The translations under genes and the position numbers were made by a program. DNA of 35,835 bases, taken from contig JAAYMP010000062.1 of NCBI GenBank assembly GCA_012521315.1, positions 1 to 35,835 on the forward strand, given 5' to 3'. The notes under the pieces are model-generated. The model was not told the origin of the DNA. It did not search any database and saw nothing but the letters and a program-made list of their open reading frames with translations. This DNA comes from Bacillota bacterium (GTDB lineage: Bacteria > Bacillota > UBA4882 > UBA10575). Positions 28,992 to 35,835 of this stretch are shown piece by piece; position 1 is the first letter of the stretch; each line of letters begins with the position of its first letter.

Positions 28992-29925
28992 AGGTTGGGG
29001 GCGGCGGGGTGGCCGGGGCCGGGTAGCGGTTCATCGCCAAGCAACGGGGCTTTTCGGCCGCTTCGTAACCGGCTTTTAGATTCGCCCTGATCTGGTCGGG
29101 ATCAAAAGAAAGGGCATGGCCTGGTAAAGGCTTGGCGGGCGCGATAATCTGGATCGGAATCGGTTTTTTTCCCGGATAGCGCCACCAAGCCTTATTAATT
29201 GCCTGGGCGAGTTGGAGATCATTGACCGCAATTTCACTGAGGAGGATCTCCACCGTACGCAGGATGGCCTGGAGGGCATTGCCTGGCCGGCCGGGGGGCA
29301 TGGTGGCTTCCAAGTTGGGGCTGAGGGGGAAAGTGGTAATCGCAATAATCTCATCGGGGTCTTCTTTGATTGCGGTCGCCAAAGGGGTTAGATCGCGCAA
29401 TCCCCCGTCGTACCAATGTTGGCCGGCGATGGGAACCGCCGGAAAGAAAAAGGGCATACTGGCGCTGGCCAAAACATAGGTGAGATAATCCTGGTGGAAG
29501 GCCGGCTGGCGGCTGTCGGCGCACAGGAGTTTTCCGGTTTCGAAGGAGACGACCGTTACTTTGACGACGGTCCGCGGATGGAAGAGGCGCGCCGGGTCAA
29601 TTTTACGGCGGATGAGATCCCATAGCCCGCTGGGGCTGTATAAAGCGCCATGCCGCAAGATCCGCCAGAGATTCCCCAACAACCCGCTCCGGTAAATGCA
29701 CCGGTTACCCTTAATCCCTAACCAGGTCGCCGTAAGTTCTTTGACCAGTTCCTGTAGTTCCTTGAAGTTTCTGGCCTGACCGAGGAAGGCGGCGTTGAGC
29801 GCGCCCACGCTCGTTCCGGTGATCAGCTGGAAATCCAGCTTTTTTTTGTTGACCAGATTGGCAATGGCGCCGGCCTCGAAAGCGCCTTTGCTCCCCCCTC
29901 CGGATAACACCAACGCTCGTTTCAT
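28969..29925 (-). CDS. patatin-like phospholipase
   Basis: MKRALVLSGGGSKGAFEAGAI (oxyanion loop), GTSVGALNAA (GxSxG), YDGGLRDLTPL (catalytic Asp). Start ATG 29925 after GGGGGAG on the minus strand. Confidence 0.93.
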   Translation of the reverse strand: MKRALVLSGGGSKGAFEAGAIANLVNKKKLDFQLITGTSVGALNAAFLGQARNFKELQELVKELTATWLGIKGNRCIYRSGLLGNLWRILRHGALYSPSGLWDLIRRKIDPARLFHPRTVVKVTVVSFETGKLLCADSRQPAFHQDYLTYVLASASMPFFFPAVPIAGQHWYDGGLRDLTPLATAIKEDPDEIIAITTFPLSPNLEATMPPGRPGNALQAILRTVEILLSEIAVNDLQLAQAINKAWWRYPGKKPIPIQIIAPAKPLPGHALSFDPDQIRANLKAGYEAAEKPRCLAMNRYPAPATPPPPTFKKHISE

Positions 29926-30032
29926 CTTTAACTCCCCCACTTGGATCGGTAATCCCCGAAAATGATCCGGCTTCGCTATTGGGATCGATCTATTTTATGA
30001 GTGGGCAGGGGAGTTGTTGCCAGGTTGTATCC

Positions 30033-31325
30033 TTACCCGGAGATGGTTACCCCATGCGCATGGATCCATGGCAAAAGGGCCGAACCAAAGTCGATGCGTT
30101 CCCGCGAAACAGCGGCAATCGACTGAAAGAGGGAGATTAGATTTCCGGCGATCATCGTTTCGCTTAGCGGATATTGAATCTTCCCGTCTTCAATGTAGAA
30201 ACTGTTCTTGGCCACACCGGAAAAGTCCCCGTTGGGGCTGGGGGCGCCTCCGGAAAAACGGTTCAGGAGGAGACCCTTTTTTACTTTTTTCATGATTACG
30301 GTGAGGGGGTGGTCGCCCGGGGTGACGACAAAGGCGCCTCCATCGTTGGCCCCCCGGGGCAGGCCTGTTCTTCGCGCGCCATACTGGCTTAAAAGAAAGC
30401 TTTTCAAAACGCCGTTCGCAAAGATGGTTGCGTTTTGGGCTTCATACCCGTCGCTGGTGATAAAATAGCCGCTGCTGATCTCCGGGGCCACCGGACAGCA
30501 GGCCAAGGTTAAGCGGGGGCTGACCACCAACTGGTTTAAGCTATGCCGAAAGGGGCTGGTCCCCGCGATCAAAGGCCCGTCGCTGATGGTGATCTCGAGT
30601 AAAAAGTGGAGAAAATCTTCGAGGCAATCCGGGGTGATCAACACCTCGCCGGTAAACTTGCCTGGGGACTTCCGCGGCGTTTGCCCCCGGTTGGCCTGGT
30701 CTAGAAGGATGCGGAGGGAACCGCCGTTCAGCAACTCCTCGTCCAGGTCCAAGGTGAAAAAGCCCGTGTGGTTAAAGGAAGAGGAACCGGGTCCTTCTTG
30801 GGCCGAGAAGGTGACGGCAAAACGGTACCCGCCTTGGTTCACGGTAAAATCGACACCGTTGGAATTCTGGAAGCACGTGGTCTGGCGCGTAAAATCCAGG
30901 TGGGCATTGAGCAGTACAATCCGGGGAAATTCCGCCGCCACCTCACTGGTGAAAGTTTTGAACCTTTGGTACATCAAGTCCAAATCGGGAGCGGTCCCGC
31001 CCTTGTTAAAGGTTTTGGCCGGTTGATACTCCGCGATATCATGGGCGGGGTCCGGCGCGGCAGCGGCGGCGATCGCCAACACTTCCTGCACGGCCGCGTC
31101 CACAACGCTCCGGTCGCTTTTGTTCAGGAGAAGGCTGCCCCGCCGCTGGTTTTGCAAAGCCGTCAAACGCAGATGGTGATCGACGGTGGTCCGGATCAGC
31201 TTCAATGCCCCGTTTTCCAAATTCATCTCCGTCTTTTCCGTCCGGGTCAGGATGGCTTCGGCTTTCTCGGCCCCGGACTGGGTTAAGGCGTGTAGCGCGT
31301 AGGTGTTTAATTCCTTTGTTGACAT
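30033..31325 (-). CDS. pmbA: TldE/PmbA-family protein
   Basis: MSTKELNTYALHALTQSGAEKAEAILTRTEKTEMNLENGALKLI..., C-terminal GDFSGVAKNSFYIEDGKIQYPLSETMIAGNL. Starts 2 nt after the tldD stop with GGAGG SD. Confidence 0.92.
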   Translation of the reverse strand: MSTKELNTYALHALTQSGAEKAEAILTRTEKTEMNLENGALKLIRTTVDHHLRLTALQNQRRGSLLLNKSDRSVVDAAVQEVLAIAAAAAPDPAHDIAEYQPAKTFNKGGTAPDLDLMYQRFKTFTSEVAAEFPRIVLLNAHLDFTRQTTCFQNSNGVDFTVNQGGYRFAVTFSAQEGPGSSSFNHTGFFTLDLDEELLNGGSLRILLDQANRGQTPRKSPGKFTGEVLITPDCLEDFLHFLLEITISDGPLIAGTSPFRHSLNQLVVSPRLTLACCPVAPEISSGYFITSDGYEAQNATIFANGVLKSFLLSQYGARRTGLPRGANDGGAFVVTPGDHPLTVIMKKVKKGLLLNRFSGGAPSPNGDFSGVAKNSFYIEDGKIQYPLSETMIAGNLISLFQSIAAVSRERIDFGSALLPWIHAHGVTISG

Positions 31326-31327
31326 CT

Positions 31328-32704
31328 TTAACGACCTCCGATCATAACTTGGCATTTGAGGGCGGGTCCGCCTAAGCCGACCGGGATCAGTTGTTTTTTT
31401 CCACACATTCCCCCGCTTAACCATTTAAACTCCCGTGAAACTTCGTTTACCGTCTGCAAAACCTGAAAGGCCAAGCCGGAGATGGTCGTGTCTTTGATCG
31501 CCCGGCCGAGCCTGCCGTTTTTTACTTCGTAACCCAATGTTACCCCAAACATAAACTCGCTGGTCGCATCGGCCTGACCGTTGCTGGGCCGCATCAGATA
31601 GTAACCGTCGTCGAGGGATGCGATCATCTGATCCAGGCTGGCCTTGCCCGGCAGGATGGCGGTATTCCGCATCCGGATTAAGGGTTCATCCGAATAACGA
31701 AAAGCACGGGCGTTCCCGGTCGGCGGGACTTGGAAGTGGCGGGCCGTTTCCTTGTTATGCAGGAAGCCCTTGAGGATGCCATGGTCAATCAAGAGCGCGT
31801 CGGTGGCGGAGGTCCCTTCGTCGTCGATGTAGATGGGAACCGGGCAAGCTTCACCCAGGGCGGTATGGGCAAAATCAACCAGGGAGACCAAGGGGCTGGC
31901 CACGGGCTGATCCAGTTTGGTGCCGGCCACCGATCCGCCCAGCACCAGATCGGCTTCACAGGTATGGCCGATGGCTTCATGGGCCAAGATTCCGGTTAAT
32001 TCGGGGGCGAGGATACAAGTTTTCAGCCCGGCGGTGGGGTAGACCCCTTCCCGTTTGCGCATCAAATGCTCGTATAACTGATCGATCTGCGGATAGAGCG
32101 TGTCCGGAGTAGGAAAATGGGTTTCAAACCGGCCGCGCCCCCCGAAGACCTCCTGCAGGCTGACGGGCGCCCCGTCGTGCTCCACGGTTAAGCCAATCTG
32201 AATTAGCGACCGGGTATGCAAAGAAAAGGCGGAAGCGCCGTCGGAAGTGAGGAGGGCCTTTTTCAGCTCGGTCCGGTTGAGGGTCACCGTCCGGCTGGCC
32301 AGATTGGGGTATTTTCCGGCAATGTACCGGTCAATTTCTTGCAGAAAAGCCACCAACTGTTCCGGACTGGGCGGCGGCGTGGTCAGGGGCGGATCGTGAT
32401 GGACGACCACGGCGCCACGGGGTAAAGGCGGGGCGCTTTGCCTTTCTTTGGCGGCGAGAAAAGCGGCGTTGTCGGTGGCGGCGGTTACCACAAACTTCAC
32501 GCCGTCGGCGTTCGCCTCGGGGGAGGAGGCAAAACCCCAGACCCCGTCCTTATAAACCCGGGCGGAGACCCCGCTGGTGGACAACCGGGTGTTTGTCGTG
32601 TTGTTACCTTTAAAAAAACTAATGACCAAACTGTTATTCTCTTGACAACGTAATTCGGTGTAATCCGTGAACAAGCTTTTAAAGGAAGACAAATCTATAT
32701 TCAT
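31328..32704 (-). CDS. tldD: TldD-family metalloprotease
   Basis: HEAIGHTCEADLVLGGS (HExxxH), ISGLAFQVLQTVNEVSREF, CGKKQLIPVGLGGPALKCQVMIGG. Confidence 0.94.
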   Translation of the reverse strand: MNIDLSSFKSLFTDYTELRCQENNSLVISFFKGNNTTNTRLSTSGVSARVYKDGVWGFASSPEANADGVKFVVTAATDNAAFLAAKERQSAPPLPRGAVVVHHDPPLTTPPPSPEQLVAFLQEIDRYIAGKYPNLASRTVTLNRTELKKALLTSDGASAFSLHTRSLIQIGLTVEHDGAPVSLQEVFGGRGRFETHFPTPDTLYPQIDQLYEHLMRKREGVYPTAGLKTCILAPELTGILAHEAIGHTCEADLVLGGSVAGTKLDQPVASPLVSLVDFAHTALGEACPVPIYIDDEGTSATDALLIDHGILKGFLHNKETARHFQVPPTGNARAFRYSDEPLIRMRNTAILPGKASLDQMIASLDDGYYLMRPSNGQADATSEFMFGVTLGYEVKNGRLGRAIKDTTISGLAFQVLQTVNEVSREFKWLSGGMCGKKQLIPVGLGGPALKCQVMIGGR

Positions 32705-32745
32705 CCGGACTTCCCTCGCTTTTAATTGCTAGGTGGATTAAAAGG

Positions 32746-32775
32746 ATTATAACATTAAAATAAACTCTTTACCAA
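32746..32775 (-). promoter_or_regulatory. candidate sigma-A promoter for tldD-pmbA
   Basis: Minus strand TTGGTA (32775-32770), 18-nt spacer, TATAAT (32751-32746), 42 nt upstream of tldD. Confidence 0.55.
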
Positions 32776-32907
32776 TCTTTCTAGAAAAAACAATCAATTT
32801 GATTTATACTTGAAATAAGGAGTCTTCTTTCCGCCGCGCAGGAGACGGCCCTTCCTCGTTAGTGTACCGTTTTGCTTAATCATTTATGAACAACGGAGGA
32901 TTCGGGA

Positions 32908-33936
32908 TTGCGTTATTTACCGTTGGATGAGATCGAAGAAGGAATGATTCTCGCCCGGAGTGTCATCACGGAAGACGGGGGAACGCTGCTGCCCAAAGGC
33001 TTAAAATTGACCAAAGACCACCTACAAGAACTAAAAGCCCTGAACTTTACCCATCTCTTTGTGGGGGTAGGGCCGGAAGATTTTGAAGCGGAGGGGATCA
33101 GCGAGCAAACCTACAGTCAGGCGCTGAGTTATGTACGGGAAGTCTTTCTGAACGCGGCGAAAAAACAGAACCTTGATTATAAAGGGGTTCTGGATGTGGT
33201 CGATTTCATGGTGGATGAAGTGTTGAATGAAGATGTTTTGTTTAATATTTTTGAGATCAGAAACCATGATAATTATACTTACCTGCATTCGGTGAAGGTT
33301 GGCATCATCGCCATCATCATGGGGAAAAACCTGGGTTTGGAGAAGGATCAAATCAAAGAGCTGGCGGTCGGTGCTTTGCTTCATGATATCGGCAAAATGT
33401 TTATTGAGAATTCGATTCTCGAAAAGAGGGGGCGCCTTACTTATCAAGAGTACGAAAAGATGCGTTTCCACCCGCGATACGGTTTTGAAATCCTATGCGG
33501 AGCACCGGGGTTGAGTCGTCAATCGACGCACGTCGCTTATCAGCACCACGAACGGGAGGACGGGTCCGGTTATCCCCGCGGCCTGATCAGCGAAGAAATA
33601 CATCTTTACGCCAAAATTGTGATGGCGGCCGACTCTTACGATGCAATGACTTCGGGGCGTAGTTACCGGCGAACGCTGTGGAGCCATGAAGCTCTGGCGC
33701 AATTGGCGGCGGAAGCGCCGGAGAAGTACGACCCCAAGATGATCAATCTTTTGGCCAAGTCTGTTGCTTTGTACCCGGTAGGCAGCGTCGTTTTACTAAA
33801 CAATTTGGAGGTAGGATTGGTCACCGATATAACCCGTGGCAGCGTTAAGATCGAATTCTTGACTGGAGAGGACAAAGGGAAAAAGATTGCTTTAAAGGCG
33901 AACGATTTATTAAAGATCGAACGGCGGCTTTCTTAA
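32908..33936 (+). CDS. HD-GYP domain protein #2 (canonical residues)
   Basis: TTG 32908 after CGGAGGA; HSVKVGIIAI, LLHDIGKMFIENSILEKRGRLTYQEYEKMRFHPRYGFEIL, YQHHEREDGSGYPRGL, AADSYDAMTSGRSYRRT. Confidence 0.93.
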   Translation: MRYLPLDEIEEGMILARSVITEDGGTLLPKGLKLTKDHLQELKALNFTHLFVGVGPEDFEAEGISEQTYSQALSYVREVFLNAAKKQNLDYKGVLDVVDFMVDEVLNEDVLFNIFEIRNHDNYTYLHSVKVGIIAIIMGKNLGLEKDQIKELAVGALLHDIGKMFIENSILEKRGRLTYQEYEKMRFHPRYGFEILCGAPGLSRQSTHVAYQHHEREDGSGYPRGLISEEIHLYAKIVMAADSYDAMTSGRSYRRTLWSHEALAQLAAEAPEKYDPKMINLLAKSVALYPVGSVVLLNNLEVGLVTDITRGSVKIEFLTGEDKGKKIALKANDLLKIERRLS

Positions 33937-33965
33937 AAAAAAATATAAATTAACATAAAACAACC

Positions 33966-33994
33966 TTGACAAGCTGTGTGCGCTTCATTATAAT
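33966..33994 (+). promoter_or_regulatory. sigma-A type promoter
   Basis: TTGACA (33966-33971), 17-nt spacer, TATAAT (33989-33994): perfect consensus hexamers. Confidence 0.88.
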
Positions 33995-34069
33995 AGCGGA
34001 GGCAGTTTTCCCTAATTATGTTATTTATGCCAGACCAGAAACAGTATATATGTTTATTTAACTCTATTT

Positions 34070-34297
34070 ATGATCGGGGAAGGAGAAACAGTCCTGGAAG
34101 AGATTATTACTTTTTTAGAGGAGAATAAAACCGGGGATTGGCAGAAAAACGTGGCTTACCTAAAGGGAAAAGGCCGCCTCAGGCTCTTGGAAGCCGGGCG
34201 TAACCTCCGTGTTTATCAATTTGTTTCCTTTAAAGGTGAACGTTTGAAAGTGCGGTTCTTCTGGGATGAAATCAAGAGCCAAACGGAGATCTTATAA
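34070..34297 (+). CDS. small hypothetical protein (about 68-75 aa)
   Basis: Complete ORF between a consensus promoter and a terminator. Start unclear: ATG 34070 lacks an SD, while AAGGAG at 34080-34085 is correctly spaced for a CTG at 34094. Confidence 0.65.
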   Translation: MIGEGETVLEEIITFLEENKTGDWQKNVAYLKGKGRLRLLEAGRNLRVYQFVSFKGERLKVRFFWDEIKSQTEIL

Positions 34298-34313
34298 AAA
34301 CAGGGAATAACAT

Positions 34314-34338
34314 AGTGGCCGCGGTCGGCCACTTTTTT
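34314..34338 (+). terminator. rho-independent terminator
   Basis: AGTGGCCG cggt CGGCCACT TTTTT. Confidence 0.92.
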
Positions 34339-34403
34339 ATTCCTTTGTTTTTTGGCATAATTAGATTAAGAGGGAGAAGAAGAGCGAAAAGGGGCAATCC
34401 TTG

Positions 34404-35835
34404 ATGAACGAAGAAGAATTGCGGATGATTCCCACGACCCCAGGGGTTTATCTGATGAAAAACGAAGCGGACCAGATCCTCTATGTCGGAAAGGCAAACT
34501 CCCTGCGCCACCGGGTGCGTTCCTATTTTCAACCCGCGAAGAAACACCCGCCGCGGATCGCGCGGATGGTCGAACAGGTTGCCAAGGTTGATTTCATCAC
34601 GACCGCCTCCGAACTTGAGGCGTTGGCTTTGGAATGCAATTTGATCAAAGAGCATCGTCCAAAGTATAACGTGCGACTCCGCGATGATAAACAGTATCCG
34701 TGGTTGAAAGTGACTTGGCAAGAACCTTATCCGCGGGTGTACATTGTGCGCCGTCCGCAACGGGACGGGTCGCGCTATTTTGGTCCGTTTACGGAAGCGG
34801 GAGCGTTACGGGAGATTCTTCGGCTCTTACAAAAGATCTTTCCGCTCCGTTCTTGTAAAAAAAGCTTGAAGCCGGAGGAAAGGCAGCGCCCCTGCCTCAA
34901 CTATCATATTGGCCGGTGTTTGGCCCCTTGCGCCGGTGAAGTTGATGCCGAAACCTACCGCCGGATGGTCCAGGACTTCTGCCGGATTTTGGAAGGTCAT
35001 ACCGAACAACTGGAGGCCAAGCTAAAGAAGGAGATGGAAGCCGCGGCGGTGCGGCAGGAATACGAAGAAGCGGCGTTGTGCCGCGACAAGTTGCGCGCCT
35101 TACAAATGGTTGTCCAGCGGCAGACGGTGGTCTCGACGGAGCCCATTGACCGGGATGTTTTCGGGTTGGCCATGACGGACGAGGGCAGTTTTATTCAGGT
35201 GCTCCAGATTCGCCGGGGGAAACTCATCGGGAAAGAGAGCTTCTTCTTCTCGGATCTGGTCGGGGAAACCGAGGAATTGCTGCGGAGTTTTCTCCTCCAG
35301 TACTATGATGAGCTGGATTATATCCCCAAAGAAGTGATCCTGCCGGTGGCCCTCCCCGACCAGGCACCGCTCGCTGCTTGGCTTACGGAACGGAAAAAAC
35401 AGAAAGTGGAATTAATCCACCCGAAACGCGGAGAGAAGCTGCAGCTTTTAGGGATGGCCCGGGAAAATGCGGAGATCCTCCTGGAAAGGGAACTGGCCCG
35501 GCGGAAACAGGCCGCGGCGACGACCCGGCTGGCTTTGGAACGGTTGCGTGATCTGTTGGCCCTTCCCAAGTTCCCGCAGCGGATCGAAGCCTTTGATATC
35601 TCCCACTGGCAGGGGGAGGAACCGGTGGCCGCGATGGTGGTTTTTCTTGACGGGCGGCCGGCGCCGGAAGCCTACCGGCGGTTCCGGATTCGCGGGATCA
35701 CCAAAAGTGATGACTACGCTGCCCTCCAGGAAGCGGTTAGCCGCCGGTTTCTCCACGGCAGGAAAGAAGAGGAGGAGGGGGTGGAGAACCCCGGTTTTCT
35801 ACCTTTCCCTGATTTACTGGTGATTGATGGCGGGA
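34404..35835 (+). CDS. uvrC: excinuclease ABC subunit C, N-terminal part (runs off the window end)
   Basis: Not in the ORF track because there is no in-window stop. Reads MNEEELRMIPTTPGVYLMKNEADQILYVGKANSLRHRVRSYF... (GIY-YIG), LNYHIGRCLAPCAGEV, ending ...DLLVIDGG. Confidence 0.95.
   Translation, partial: MNEEELRMIPTTPGVYLMKNEADQILYVGKANSLRHRVRSYFQPAKKHPPRIARMVEQVAKVDFITTASELEALALECNLIKEHRPKYNVRLRDDKQYPWLKVTWQEPYPRVYIVRRPQRDGSRYFGPFTEAGALREILRLLQKIFPLRSCKKSLKPEERQRPCLNYHIGRCLAPCAGEVDAETYRRMVQDFCRILEGHTEQLEAKLKKEMEAAAVRQEYEEAALCRDKLRALQMVVQRQTVVSTEPIDRDVFGLAMTDEGSFIQVLQIRRGKLIGKESFFFSDLVGETEELLRSFLLQYYDELDYIPKEVILPVALPDQAPLAAWLTERKKQKVELIHPKRGEKLQLLGMARENAEILLERELARRKQAAATTRLALERLRDLLALPKFPQRIEAFDISHWQGEEPVAAMVVFLDGRPAPEAYRRFRIRGITKSDDYAALQEAVSRRFLHGRKEEEEGVENPGFLPFPDLLVIDGG

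Overview
The window reads as a chromosomal segment of a spore-forming Firmicute, with dense coding mostly on the + strand. I see no CRISPR array, integrase, transposase or prophage.

Gene order: pth (3' end), mfd, spoVT, an uncharacterised divergent pair, a rhomboid-TPR membrane protein, a peptidoglycan-binding protein, a DUF3794/LysM protein, an FmdB-type zinc ribbon protein, pyrG, a lytic transglycosylase, yabQ, a divIC-like gene, tex, a yabR-like S1 gene, tRNA-Met(CAT), tRNA-Lys(CTT), a multi-PAS histidine kinase, an Asp-box + DUF4015 glycosidase-like exported protein, a small putative beta-barrel protein, rseP-like M50 protease, HD-GYP #1, asnA, asnS, an SMP-30 homologue, a patatin (minus), a pmbA/tldD pair (minus), HD-GYP #2, a small orphan gene, and uvrC (5' part).

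No single new defence-type system is evident. The best leads are three proteins that keep their family fold signature but have lost catalytic or metal-binding residues: a YqgP/GluP-like rhomboid without Ser/His, an SMP-30 protein without its metal ligands, and an HD-GYP protein with a ligand Asp replaced by Asn. Other leads are a predicted outer-membrane-type beta-barrel next to a two-PDZ RseP (possible diderm Firmicute), an Asp-box/glycosidase fusion, and remodelling of the conserved pth-mfd-spoVT...yabQ-divIC-yabR-tRNA-spoIIE neighbourhood. All calls come from reading the sequence and motif recall; no database search was run.
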